From contig OX123190.2 in the NCBI GenBank assembly GCA_944739405.2, positions 19,752,807 through 19,816,806 on the forward strand: a stretch of DNA of 64,000 nucleotides, in the 5' to 3' direction. The translations under genes were made by a program, and so were the position numbers. The notes below the pieces were generated by a model. That model was not told the origin of the DNA and ran no database searches. It saw only the letters and a list, made by a program, of their open reading frames with translations. Source of the stretch: Euclidia mi. Taxonomy: Eukaryota; Arthropoda; Insecta; Lepidoptera; Erebidae. Below are positions 40,728 through 52,246 of the stretch, piece by piece (within the stretch, counting starts at the first letter, position 1; each line of letters opens with the position of its first letter).

Positions 40728-42826
40728 TGTATTGGCACACCTTGGCTAGTTGAACTTTTATCGTCAAATTACTGTTATCACGGATTTAAGCTTAAAAATG
40801 CAAAGTAAAAGTAAGAATTGTTATTTAAAAGCGTGGAAATATCCTCTTAAAATGTCGCTGCCTATTGGATTGGATTATTGCGAACTTGCTATTAAATGAA
40901 TTAATTTATTTGCGCAACCGTTCCCATGGCATTGTATCAATCGTAAAACTAAACTAAATTAAGAATTATTGGTGCCGACCGTCATCGCAACTGAATTTCG
41001 TAACCAATTATTGTAAAGACGGAATAAATATTCGTAACCAGCTGCACGATTCCTAGTTTCACCTCGATTTTATTGGTCATAGGCACAGCGGTTGCCTCGC
41101 TCTTTCCGCCTAAGGTTTAGTATTTGTACAGCTATAGCCAAATCTCGTTTCACCTTCATATAATCAGCGTTCTGAACACTTTGGTTTGCTCAGGGTTTTA
41201 CTTTCAAAACCCGACGTCTGACCTTAAACCGCGCCAGTAGAAAGAACACTATTTGAATTGAGGTGATTCTCGCGCTGACTAAACTAGGTCTGAAACCCGA
41301 GTTTTAAATCTCGACAATACCACCACCTATCGGGTTCGATAGTAAACGTAAGTCATCCAGACTCCCGCTCAACTACACATATAAAATTTATCAAAATCAG
41401 TCCAATAAGTACCCTTATAGCATTTATGATATTATAATATTAAATTGCCAAATTAATCATATTATACAAATACAAAATTGAATTTCATTACCACAATAAC
41501 AAATCGAATATAAAACAACAATAACTAATCAAGAACGATATCGAGACTTCCTCTTAAAATTATAACTGTCAAATTATTACTGTCATTACTCTTTAATATT
41601 ACGATCAGCTGTAAAGTAACAGACTAGACACTGATCCTAAACGTATAATAAATTAAATGACAATTTCTTGTACGTGACTGCCTTAATAAGTACATATTAA
41701 TGACTAAAAACCCTACCGAAATAAACCATTAACACAACACATAAAAAAATTCAACATTCATACACTTGATGATAACAAGATCGCAAGTTTTGATCCTCTC
41801 CATTTTATCTGTGCGTAGCTCAGCAGTGTGATTCTGTAAGACTTCATTTTAAACTTCGAATCCGCTGTGATTTTCTTGATCGGCATTCGAAAAACTCGGT
41901 TGATAATTCGAATCTACACTAGCGCTACTCTTGCGAGCGTGTTTGCGAGTTGAACTAAATTGACCTCGAGATTTTGACAGATAAAGTATGAGATGACGAA
42001 AAATGTGACATTCTATAAGGTAATTCCCTCGTCAGTTCGACGCTCACTTCGCACTCAAAATCAAGGTAATTTTGAACCTTATGCGAAGTGAGAGCGAATA
42101 GCGACGTGACATGCGAGTTGTTTGAATTTTACAGAATCGAGCGACGTGCAGATCAACTTAAAAATATAAATACGTACAAGACTTCCTGTAACGCAACTGA
42201 AGCAAAAAAACGAAGACCTCAAGTAAAAACAAGTGTTCGCATTTCATTTGAGGTAAAAAAGATATATTATGTCTCACTGTACGTAAAAACTGAAGAATTA
42301 TATTTGTATTAGTAACTAAAGTATAGCAGTACCGTACCGTATTGCGAGTAATTTACTGGTCTTTCCTTTTAGTGCTTCAACTGCGATAAGCAGCGATGTC
42401 TATGTTGCTACCTTACACTGAGGTATGTGTACGGTAATATATTACTGTTTTATGTTGCATTGTTAGGATTACTTAATATTACGTTCTACCATGTTTGTAC
42501 CAGTACTTTACTGCACTGCAATAGTATGCTGCAATAAAGATATCTAAATGCATCCGTAGAAATGGAGGATCAAATCTTGTGTTCAAAATAATAGCTACCA
42601 TATTAAACAATGAAATTATAAATAACCGAGAAAATGCCGTATCAAGCTAGAAAGGAATCTTAAAAAACTTATATTTAACACGCCTTGTTATAAAACATGG
42701 ACCAAATAGGGATAACACAAAGTTACTTCCTTAAGCCTACCTTTCCACAAAGGACCTTAAACGGTTTTAGATCAAGAAAAATCTTAATTTATTTCGATTG
42801 AACATTTGTACCCACGAATTTAAAAA
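40728..42826. other. Intergenic region with no recognised gene
   Basis: No ORF of interest. Around 41930-42130 are words such as GCGAGCGTGTTTGCGAG and GCGAAGTGAGAGCGAA typical of decayed TIR elements, but no end pair was fixed. Confidence 0.45.
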
Positions 42827-42829
42827 TAT

Positions 42830-42835
42830 TTTATT
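42830..42835 (-). terminator. Candidate TMEM19 polyadenylation signal
   Basis: AATAAA on the minus strand, 126 bp after the TMEM19 stop codon. Position only; no transcript evidence. Confidence 0.45.
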
Positions 42836-42960
42836 CTTATAAATTTTGCCATCACCTACATATAAATTCACACAGATTAAGGCTGGATCTGGACTTCGAA
42901 CTATATATTATTATAGTCCATGTTTTATAACAAGTGCAATGTTTGAAACTTAATATTACA

Positions 42961-43121
42961 TTAGAAAAGTGGCCATAAGCTTTTGCACAGTGTAGGCATC
43001 AAGAGTCCCATGATGACTGATGTTATGAGATTCACACTGTTGTTGTCCAGAATATTTCTGCCGCTGATATGTTTCACTGCTAAACTTGAGTGTGTTACTA
43101 TTTGACCTTCTTTATTTATAC
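42961..43121 (-). CDS. TMEM19: TMEM19 exon 5 (stop)
   Basis: 161 bp. Acceptor TTTTCTTCACAG. Encodes INKEGQIVTHSSLAVKHISG, RNILDNNSVNL and a final hydrophobic stretch ending WPLF then TAA. Confidence 0.92.
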
Positions 43122-46100
43122 CTGTGAAGAAAATTGTATGTCAAAATATTATTGAGATTAGTACAAATTGGGAAAAAAATTTAGTATGGTAACACAAGAA
43201 ATGTGACCATAATACAAAATACCTTAATATTAAGGTATTTTGTTACTGGTCACATTTTAATTTAATATTCAAAGTTGTGTGGATCCAAAAATTGTAAATT
43301 ACCTGAATATTGCAGAGTTGCTCCAAGTAAAGAGTCAATCATACTGCCTATAAATCCACTTAAAGCTCCAAATAAGATAATAGGCCACTGTGGAGGCGAG
43401 TTACTCCATAGAGAACTTTCAGAGAAATAATAAATCGTCAAATATTGACTTAGGCCAATTAATAAACCTCCTAGTGTGCTAAATAATGTTCCTGCTACAC
43501 TAACGCCTCCATTCGTTCCCTTTGGCACTCTTTTAAAATTCGTTACTAAGTATGGATTGGAATCTGAAAACACCGTCCCTAATTCTGAAGCCCAGGTATC
43601 ACCATTGCAAGCGGAAAATACACCTGAAAATACAATGTATAATTAATATAATTTGCCAAAAGAACTTATTCACACTTGATTTTGTGTTAGAGCTTCTTTA
43701 CACTGGCAATTGTCGAGCGTATGCGTTTGATGAGCGTAAGCGTAGCGCTAACGAGCCACATTCAATTTGTTCATAGAGTTTTAACGCGCAGGCTCCACGT
43801 ATACGCGAAGCTAGCTTAACGCTATATTAAATTTATTTTATAAATGTTTTAGAAAGTCTACGCCCAGAAAAATCAAGTGAGAAGGGGCTCTTACATAGAT
43901 AATCTTGCTTGGAAGAATATATGTATTTTATTTGAGAGCATTTGTTTATTACTTACCAAGGACTCCAATGGTGAGCCAGGATGCTCGGTAATCCCTTACA
44001 AAATCAACAGGCCGTTCAGATGCACCAACATCCAATAAGAATAGCAAAGCCAGCTGGGTTGCCATACCGGCATTGCAAAGAACCTGAATCCATGTCCTTT
44101 GACCACCTTGAACATTAAATTTACAAAATTATTAGCACTTTTTTTTACTATTCATTACACTACATTTAAATTATCTAAGTATATCAGATTGAGAACCTCA
44201 TAAATTTTATAAATTCTAATTATCTATTGTCTTTTTTCTTTATGGGAACTGAAGAGTTTAAGATATCTGCAAGTAATATTAAAAATGCAAATTTCCACTT
44301 AAAATAAAATTATTTTTAAAGGACAAACAATGTATCAATTACAATAAAAGATGCTGGGAACTCGGGCCTTTGGATCAAACAATACACAATTAAAAAAATT
44401 GAAAACTACCTCAAAACATATTATTATAATCTGTATGAACCAGAAGTACAATTTATTATTTAGGTAATTTAGTTCATTAACCCCCCCCCCCCGTGGGATC
44501 TTCACCTTGTCGTGGTGGGGGGCCTCAGTAATCGTGGGTTTGAGGTACACCCACGGTGAAGCTAAGGGGGATCCCGGGAGGGGACGCTCCACGTGGGCTT
44601 GGGAGAGGCCTGCGTAGGATGCGTCCAAAGTGCGGGTGCGGGGGACATTTCTGTCTGTCCCTCGCAGTCGGGTGCGGTCGCGGGAGGAGAGGCGTGTCGG
44701 TGTTGCGTTGCCGCGCGCCCTATCTCCCGCGACCAAATGGGGGCGCACCATTGTTGCGTCGCGGTGGGGCCGCAGAGGAAGAGGAGATGCGATGTTGCGT
44801 TGCCGTCCTCCCTATCCTCTGCGGCCGCTGGGTGTTTTGGCGGCGGAGCCCAACACCTTCATCCGCCGCCTGACCATCTGGCGGGCCAATACCCGTCGGG
44901 GGGTTGCGACGAATGCTTCGGCGATACCCGACCCTCCGACACACGGGTACATGAGAAAGTCGAGGTGGTTTTTAGTGGTAACACCACATACTGCAGATAA
45001 GCAGGGATTTTCGACCACGTAAAAAAAAAAGTAATTTTGTTCATATTTTTTACCAATATTCTTTTATTTGATGGCCAACATGTAAATTAATATAACATAA
45101 TTAATATGTGGCAGAAATTAATTTACAAAATTATTAGCACTTTTTTTACTTAATATTCATTACACTACATTTAGATTATCATATCAGAACGAGAACCTCA
45201 TAAATTTTATATATTCTAATTATCTATTGTCTTTTTTCTTCATGGGAACTGAAGATATTAAGATATCTGCAAGTAATAATAAGCAAGCAAATTTTCACTT
45301 AAAATAAAATTATTTTTAAAGGACAAACAATTACAATAAAAGACGCTGGTAACTCAGAGGTCTGGCTCAAACCAAACAATACACAATTAAAAAAATAGAA
45401 ATCTACCTCAAAACATAATTATTATTATAATCTGTATCAAGCAGAAGTATAATAATTATATTATTTAGGCAATTTAGTTCATATTTTTTAGCAATATTTT
45501 TTTATGTGATGGCCAACATGTAAATGAATATAAAATAATTAATATGTGGTAGCTTAGATATGTTTTCTAGCTTTTGTGTATTCCAAATAGTATATCTCAT
45601 CTCTTTTATTTGTATATTAATGTAATTAATAGTACCAACTTTTGCCCTTTGCTACTATTTGCAAACAGTTAACTCTATTCCAACCATCAATAATAGGCTT
45701 TCAGTGAAATGGTTTGGAAATAAAATAAAATGATAATTACAATGCCAATGAGAGTGCTTGGTTATGTAATTATATTCTTTTTAATTTTTATATTTCATAG
45801 TTATGATTAAAGTGCCAATGTTTTGGTGGTTACAAAAAAAAATTAACACATTTAATTACATATTTAAATACAAATCTGCAGAGCAAATCTCAACTATTTT
45901 CATTTTGGTTTACAACTTAAAAAAAATAAATGTTAAGTGTGTTATTACTGTAAAATTTAACTTACTACTCACCTTCTTTAAAATCAGCCTCTATTTTCTT
46001 TTTTAAATGGCCTCTTACTTTTGTAACCCTTGAGCCTGTCAGGAAAAATGCCATCAAGCATGCCAGGAAGGAATAGTTACTTAGTGTAAGAACAAATGCT

Positions 46101-46722
46101 ACTGAGAAACCAAACAGTGCTCCACTTAGTGCTACACTCTTTTTCCTGTAACCATGCACTGCTACCAGGAGCGGTATTAGACATGAAACCAACCATCTTG
46201 CTGGTGATATTACTACTGGTTCTGAAATAAAAACAATTGATAATTTATGTTATTTTTTAAAAAGACTACTCCCACACTAGGAAGAAATTGCTGTGTTGCG
46301 GGGGACTTTACAAACATTCAATCAGAGACACAAAGAACACCCAAACTCAATACAGACAACAATTTGTGGATCACACAAAGTGTTGTCTCGTGTGGGAATC
46401 GAACTCACGACACTCGGCGCAGTACCAAGCGGCGACGCGATCGCTTAAACCACTACGCCAACCGTGCAGTCTGCAATTTATCAATGTTATCATTAGAATT
46501 CACGGCCGGCTTCTAAGCCTTTCTGTCCAAAGTTCTCTATTAGATAAAAATAACTAATAATATAATAGTTAATAACATACCATCGAAACCTTCATCTTGT
46601 GTTAAAAATTTCGAGTACACTAAATTGATAATCCATAGTGACATCGACAAGGGTATAGCGAGGGCACATAAAAGCACAGTCAGTATGTGCTCATCTAATA
46701 ATGTCTTAGTGTTCACTGCCAT
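42961..46722 (-). CDS. TMEM19: Transmembrane protein 19 (DUF92 family), complete
   Basis: Join (minus): 46722-46581, 46221-45973, 44106-43957, 43623-43303, 43121-42961: 1023 bp, 340 residues plus stop, close to the usual length of animal TMEM19. All introns are GT-AG and phase 1, with the split codon always starting with G. Landmarks: first helix in ILTVLLCALAIPLSMSLWII (13-32), VALSGALFGFSVAFVLTLSN in exon 2, GDTWASE at 188-194, GTNGGVS at 216-222, GSMIDSLLGATLQY, and NNSVNL near the end. TMEM19 is a multipass membrane protein related to bacterial/plant DUF92 proteins; a plant relative (VTE6) is a phytyl-phosphate kinase, while the animal function is unsettled. No breaks seen. Intron 2 carries a duplication and a retroposed insert. 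Confidence 0.95.
43303..43623 (-). CDS. TMEM19: TMEM19 exon 4
   Basis: 321 bp. Acceptor TGTATTTTCAG, donor GTAATTTAC. Encodes the most conserved core: FSACNGDTWASELGTVF, VPKGTNGGVSVAG, and PQWPIILFGALSGFIGSMID. Confidence 0.95.
43957..44106 (-). CDS. TMEM19: TMEM19 exon 3
   Basis: 150 bp. Acceptor ATGTTCAAG is pyrimidine-poor; donor GTAAGTAAT. Encodes GGQRTWIQVLCNAGMATQLA, then RPVDFVRDYRASWLTIGVL. Confidence 0.93.
44123..45560. repeat. Tandem duplication of about 440 bp in TMEM19 intron 2
   Basis: Copy 1 (44123-44477 plus 45031-45118) and copy 2 (about 45125-45560) share AAAATTATTAGCACTTTTTT, GAGAACCTCATAAATTTTAT, TCTAATTATCTATTGTC, AAGGACAAACAAT and ATGGCCAACATGTAAAT. Divergence looks around 10 percent by eye. 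Copy 1 is interrupted by the insert at 44478-45030. Confidence 0.8.
44478..45030 (+). mobile_element. GC-rich poly(A) retroposed insert, 553 bp
   Basis: Starts with a run of C, then GTGGGATCTTCACCTTGTCG, and ends GATTTTCGACCACGT followed by ten A. It is flanked by 14-bp duplications GTAATTTAGTTCAT (44464-44477) and GTAATTTTGTTCAT (45031-45044). This marks target-primed retroposition. Several overlapping open frames are only a result of the GC content. It looks like a LINE derivative joining 5' and 3' ends; family unknown. Confidence 0.75.
45973..46221 (-). CDS. TMEM19: TMEM19 exon 2
   Basis: 249 bp. Acceptor TTTTTATTTCAG, donor GTGAGTAGT. Encodes EPVVISPARWLVSCLIPLLV, YRKKSVALSGALFGFSVAFV, and FLTGSRVTKVRGHLKKKIEA. 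Confidence 0.94.
46255..46465 (-). mobile_element. tRNA-derived SINE (family D) in TMEM19 intron 1
   Basis: Same body and minus-sense tRNA-like head as 38682-38881 (TGTGGGAATCGAACTCACGA, TAAACCACTACGCCAACCGT). Confidence 0.8.
46581..46722 (-). CDS. TMEM19: TMEM19 exon 1 (start)
   Basis: 142 bp from the ATG at 46722. Encodes MAVNTKTLLDEHILTVLLCA and NLVYSKFLTQDEGFD, ending in donor GTATGTTAT. Context AAAATGGC favours this start. Confidence 0.92.
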
Positions 46723-47476
46723 TTTATCAGTATATTCTATTCACGAATTTCTATTCACATAAAAATCTCTAAAAAATTACCTAAATTTTAATGTACGAAA
46801 ACTTCAACATTTATTATTTGAACACACTAGATATATTGTATCTACCAATAACAAAACATTTTTGTTACTTATTGTAATCACACACTTCAGCCACGAAAAT
46901 CCCGTTTATTAAAACATGTGTTTTATATCAAAAGCCGCTAATGTTTTCGTAACTTTTATCTAAATATTTGAAGTTTGGAACTTTGGAATGACAAAATTGA
47001 CAAATGTAAGATGGTGATAGAGATGACCCGGCTTATCATTTGATTTTTGACACTATCGAGGCCATTTATATACTTTATGTCAGTGCTGCCAACCACAAAT
47101 GCTTAATCGGTAGCAATCTAAATTAATATTTTAAAGTGCTCGTCGGTTACGAGTACTTTTAATTTGGCCCCTTTTCAGTACGTCACGTATTTAGTCGACG
47201 TATATCCGCCTAGGACGTCCTCTACCGATATCTGCATTCATACTTACTTCATAATATTCTTTCATTTTTCTTCTTTCATTCATCCTTTTTCAAATGTCAA
47301 AATTATCGCAACATTCCCTTCTCAATCTTTGTCACTACTACTTCTATAAGCCATACTTATCTCGGATCACACTGTTTCTTGCTTTATCTGTTAGTCTAAC
47401 TCCGCAATAGTTATCGAAGCCCTCATCTCCACAGCACAGAGTTATGTGTTTAAACAAGGTTTTTTTTTTACATATA
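46723..47476. other. TMEM19: TMEM19 upstream region
   Basis: Holds the TMEM19 5' UTR and promoter; I see no clear core-promoter motif. Otherwise AT-rich and uncharacterised. Confidence 0.4.
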
Positions 47477-48469
47477 CAGTGTGAGTCTTTATAAAGTGCA
47501 CATATCAAAACTAGGGAAACTAAACACAATTCCATCGACGAAAAAATTGACAAAAAGAGCACTTAGCTCAGTTCAGAGATTTCCGAAACTTTTAAGGAAA
47601 GAATTGCCGTTGCTGTTGGAGAATGTGCCGCTGCTTCGCATCAAAGAATGATGCCCTTTGCAGCATCATTCTTTGCTTTTTAAAAGGCTAATTAAAAAAA
47701 TTGTATCTGAGTAATGAACATTTTTTACCATTAGAAAGCTAATACGATGTAGAATAACTTAAAATTAAAAAAAGTAGGAGAAAGGGGACGATTTTAAGAG
47801 AAATTTTAAAATTATTGTAAAAATGATGAAAAAATACCACATTTTTAACAAATACCTATTTATTCTAATTTACGGCATTTTTATTTAATTATTACTTTAT
47901 TGGTACGGCCTATTATTACCAATAATTTTAAAATTTATATATTATTTTACATCAGCGATAGCCTAGTGGAGATACCAACAGACGTACGACAACGAGTCGA
48001 ATGTCGAATCCTAGGCGCGCACTAATGACTTTTCGGAGTTATGTGCGTATTGAATTATTAATTATCGCTTGTCTCCGGCCTCGGAGAGCACGTTAAGCCA
48101 TCGGTGCCGGTTGTCATGAAGATCTTTGACAGTCGTTATAGGGAGTCAGTACCTAACGCTGAATAAACGGACACTAGTCTAAACCAAGGAATATAGCTAT
48201 CCCTTTGGGTTGCGGAGGTCAGACAGGCAGTCGCTCCGTGGAAAAGCTAATATTCAGTCGAATCCGGTTAGGCTAGTAAGCGGACCCCGGGTTGAAACTG
48301 GGATAACGCTAGGAGAAAGAAAATATTATTTTACTTTGATAGCACATTCCATTTAAAAGTTTGAATACTTTAATATTTTATATTTATTTTTTTTGTCAAT
48401 TTTTCCGTCGATGAAATTATGTTTAGTTTCCCTGGTTTTGATATGTGCACTTTATAAAGACTCACACTG
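47477..48469. mobile_element. Mariner-like TIR element with TA flanks
   Basis: CAGTGTGAGTCTTTATAAAG at the left returns inverted at the right, with matching continuing for about 75 bp (GTGCACATATCAAAAC, CGACG, AAATTGACAAA). TA lies at both edges (47475-47476, 48470-48471). A family B SINE is nested at 47953-48315. No transposase ORF. Confidence 0.8.
47953..48315 (+). mobile_element. SINE family B inside the mariner-like element
   Basis: AGCGATAGCCTAGTGGAGAT head, GCGCACTAATGACTTTTCGG, then CCCTTTGGGTTGCGGAGGTC and the tail CTGGGATAACGCTAGG. Confidence 0.8.
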
Positions 48470-48702
48470 TATAGCTAATATTCAGTCGAATCCAGTTAGA
48501 CTAGTAAGCGGACCCCGGATTGAAACTGGGATAACGCTAGGAGAAAGAAAATATTATTTTACTTTGATAGCACATTCCATTTAAAAGTTTGAATACTTTA
48601 ATCTTTTATATTTATTTTATTTGTCAATTTTTCCGTCGATGAAATTGTGTTTAGTTTCCCTGGTTTTGATATGTGCACTTTATAAAGACTCACACTGTAT
48701 AG
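48245..48702. repeat. 228-bp tandem duplication
   Basis: AGCTAATATTCAGTCGAATC at 48245 and 48473 begins two near-identical units. Each holds the 3' end of the family B SINE and the right terminal repeat of the mariner-like element, so the duplication came after both insertions. Confidence 0.85.
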
Positions 48703-48773
48703 TCTTGTCACAACGGCAGCGATAGTTCAATTAGATATTTCGACAGTATTTTTTGTATGTGTAACCCTAGAAC

Positions 48774-49089
48774 GATAGCCCAGTGGTGTACGTAATGGAC
48801 TGCCGAGACGATGGTCTCGGGTTCGATCCTCAGGTACCCTGGGCACACACCTCTGACTTCTCGAATTTATGTTTGTTATGTGTATTAAAAATGTTAATTA
48901 TCGCTCGCTTATTAATGTGCCCGGTAGATGGCAATAGGCTCGCCCCCTATTACATTGGGACATAAACATAACTAGCGAAATGTGTGTGTGTAATGTATTA
49001 CACACCAGACAGAGGCCAGGCAGAGGTGTACCTCTGCCTACCCCTTCGGAGATAAAGGCGTGAATTTATGTAGGTATGTATGTATTTTT
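48774..49089 (+). mobile_element. SINE family C
   Basis: A box TAGCCCAGTGGTGTA, B box GGGTTCGATCC, body GTGCCCGGTAGATGGCAATA and end CCCTTCGGAGATAAAGGCGT. It lies between two 60-70 bp direct repeats (48705-48773, 49090-49150). Confidence 0.8.
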
Positions 49090-49437
49090 TTGTTACCACG
49101 GCAGCGATAGTTCAATTCGTCAGTATTTTTTATATGTTTAACCCTAGAACTTTAAAACACGAAACTTAAAAATCCAGTCAATCTACCAATGCGTTATTTT
49201 TCAGAGTGGCAAACTATCGGAACATAAAGAAGTGTTAATTTCTAGAACAACGAGATTTATTGTGATTCTGTGTAACTCTGTGTAAAAGTCTAATATAAAG
49301 TACATAACTTGTTTCATTTTGGCATTTTATTGGTTAATTTCATCCTAAAAATTAAAGAACTTAAAAGAACATACTAACTCCAGAACTAGTTCCGGAATAG
49401 GGTAGTTTCCAGGGTCAAAATAATTACATTTTATTTA

Positions 49438-49672
49438 GTCCGTATTTTAGATTATAAAAAAATATTGGACACGTATTTTTCTTTTTTCGATTAAATAAAA
49501 AATAACAAAGATATAGCCCATTAAAGTTACGTGTGACGTCACTTAGTGCGAAAAAATGCAGCACGGTGTGACGTTATACGTAACTTTAATGAGCTATATC
49601 TTGGTCATTTTTGGTTTAATTTACAAATAAAAAAATATGTATCGCTTATTTTTGAATAATCTAAAGGACGGA
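49438..49672. repeat. Foldback MITE centred on GTGACGTCAC
   Basis: CCGTATTTTAGATTATAAAA pairs with the inverse near 49650. AGATATAGCCCATTAAAGTT, ACGTGTGACGTCAC pairs with TGACGTTATACGTAACTTTA, ATGAGCTATATCT. Confidence 0.75.
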
Positions 49673-49862
49673 CTTATCAATTTTTTTTCGTCAACTAGCC
49701 TATTGACTCTCCAATATCACTCAGTTTCGGATTTCATAAATTTTCGATATTGCATACCGAATCCCATTTTCAATGCCCGGTTCTCCAGTAACTTAATACA
49801 AACCCGGCTTTTCAGTGCCACAATTTCTTGGTTCAGATACCCAAACATAAAGCCACTAGCCA

Positions 49863-52238
49863 CAGGGCCGGATTTAGAGGTCTGGAGGCCCCGGGGCAAT
49901 TTAGCTGTGGGGGCCCCTATTTATTGTCCATATAATTTTTCCCTTAAACTAGGTATTAAAAAAATACACTGTCAGCAAATTAAACTTGGGGAAACAAAAA
50001 AATACAATTGATTAAAAACGAAATAAATGTAAAGGCACTTTGCGAACTTTTTTGGATGAAAAGTCCTCGATTATAAGTCGTCGCTGAAATCTAGCTCGGG
50101 GAGTAAATCACTTTTATTATTGATTAGGGTTAGTTTCGATAGCCCGTTTTTGTGCCATCGTTTTTGTATCGGAGCCTATTCTTGATCATTTTCATTTTGA
50201 AAACGAGCGCTCTCTGGTGCAATTGGACACCGATAATTCCACCGATAAACCAAGTACATTCTTAATGTAATTTCTATGTTCGGAAAAGTTGCTCGGCAAT
50301 TCTGATTTTCAAGAATGCGATAATACAACAGTTCCTTTGATTGATCTTTTTCACAATCTTGTTTTACAAGTCTATTAAAGATACAAATTGTACCAACTCA
50401 TTGCCAAGTCTAGATTCGAAATCATCTTTGTAAACTTTTACTTATTCCTCTGCAGCGGCATATAAACTTGCTACGTCCATCTCGTCTAAGTGGTTGAGGA
50501 ATCCAAATCTCAATTGAACAGCTTTGTGTGCTTGCAATCTTTCTATGAGAGAAATACAAAGTTGATCGATAATTGGTCTAAAACCAGTCACTTTAAATTT
50601 TTCTATTGGTGATAGATTTCTGTACTTGGTGTAAAAAACGTACTTACTAATTCTGAATAAACTTGTATTGCTGATGCACAAGAGGTTTCCGACTAAATTC
50701 AGTGAGTGACCACAACATGGTACAAACGCTGATAAATATTTTTTTTGCAAAATAAAAGTTTGCCTCGCTTTGTATTTTCCCCTCATATTTGCAGCATTAT
50801 CGTACGATTGTCCAATGTGACAATCAAGGATATTAACTTGATGGTCAACTAAAATAAATATTAAAGCATTTGCTGTACCTTCACCAGTATGATCGCAATT
50901 AGGTAAAAATATATATATCTAACTACTATTTTAAGTTGATATTTATGAGATGCATCGGATTCATCATTCATCGGTACTTGATTACACATGGAACTTATCA
51001 GTTCTTCGCATACCGTTGAAAAAAGGTAATTGACGTAACCGCTCTCTTTGTTTGCATGTCGGTATAAATGAATGCCAACGTTGGTTCGTACTCAAGAAGC
51101 AATTCCAAAAACCCAGAAAATTGCCATTTCTCGGTGATTCAATGATTTCGTCGTCTACTCGGAAGATAAAGCCCCGTTCAGCGATGATGTGCCTCCTGCG
51201 TCGCTAGCTCTCGGTCGATACATCCCGTGCTTTCTCTCCGTGGCACTAGACTAATCACAGACTCCAAGTCGGTCTTCGATATCTCTTGCTCGTACAGGCG
51301 CTCCGTTGCATGCTTGCAGTCACTGAAGCCTTCTCCACTTAACTTGAGTGGACATTAGAGTACAAGCTTTGCAATATATTTTACTCGTAGTCCGAGAAAA
51401 ACAAAGCTCGAATCGATTGACAGTCTCTTGATTTTTATTGCGAGGTATAAACATATTTTTTTACATTAGCGAAAAGTTTGTATTATCTCGCAATTGTAGG
51501 ACAGAATTCTGGAGTGAGACTTCATCACAATTTTACAGTTTCGCGGAACCGTTCTTGACCAATATTTGATTATTCCTTCAGTTATCACGACGGGCCAAAG
51601 ACCAATGTGATTTTTTAAACTATTATCCACTTCCTCTTGATTGTGACTACATGATTTTAAAGGTTTTATGGTGTCACCTACCTCGAGACTACCATCGACC
51701 TTATCGCCACGTACTCAATCTTCTGACGTTTTTACAGGATCGTGTGGCACTTCTTGTTTGGTTGTTATTGTGAAATAGTTAGTCAATTATATATTACTAT
51801 TCTATCTTTTAACGTTTTAAGCATCGCGCGTCGTGGCGATTATTTGGTTGTTTTTGAAAATATCAATATACCGACTTACTTCAATCCTTACGCCAATAAA
51901 TTACCTACGGTTTTCAGACAATTGATTCGTCATCTTAATGTATAAAAATATCATCATCATCATAAAAATATGTATTTGACTAAATTACAAAAATGGTATA
52001 GGCAATTTCTGTCTTGTTGATTTTATTTATTTGGTACGAAAATTTTGTAATGTCGATTATTTTTGGGACATTAATTTGGATTTACGATTTTCAAGTTCAT
52101 TGCATGAATGTTTTTACGGATTGAAGTGAACAAATGCCGATATTTTCTTTTTAATATTTTCATCTGTTTTGTGGGGGCCCCCTCTTGTGGGGGCCCCGGG
52201 GCCATTGCCCCGCCTGCCCCCCCTTAAATCCGGCCCTG
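49863..52238 (-). mobile_element. hAT transposon with decayed transposase, 2376 bp
   Basis: The terminal repeats begin CAGGGCCGGATTTA at both ends (inverted), with GGCCCCGGGGCAAT following. The 8-bp duplication ACTAGCCA lies at 49855-49862 and 52239-52246. The minus strand carries a broken transposase. Confidence 0.92.
50442..51420 (-). pseudogene. hAT transposase (TTF-type finger / DUF4371-like), decayed
   Basis: The 5' part near 51420-51320 reads CKACTLMSTQVKWRR, a TTF-finger-like block. Near 51140-51060 comes NGNFLGFLELLLEYEPTLAF. Near 50920-50786 comes NCDHTGEGTANALIF and ILDCHIGQSYDNAANMRGKY, and then the 114-codon stretch to 50442 (FVPCCGHSLNLVGN, FLNHLDEMDVASLYAAAEE). These blocks occur in order in hAT transposases of the ZMYM1/DUF4371 type. 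Stops and frameshifts separate them, and the C-terminal dimerisation region is missing or unrecognisable. Not functional. Confidence 0.75.
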
Positions 52239-52246
52239 ACTAGCCA

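Noticed and set aside
43261..43303. TMEM19 exon 4 reading on to a stop at 43262
   Set aside because: The frame past 43303 gives a short non-conserved tail, whereas splicing at the GT donor to 43121 yields the conserved C-terminus and the normal family length.
44335..45056. Several overlapping ORFs of 65-138 codons on both strands
   Set aside because: They overlap in many frames of one GC-rich retroposed insert within a TMEM19 intron; stop codons are simply rare there.
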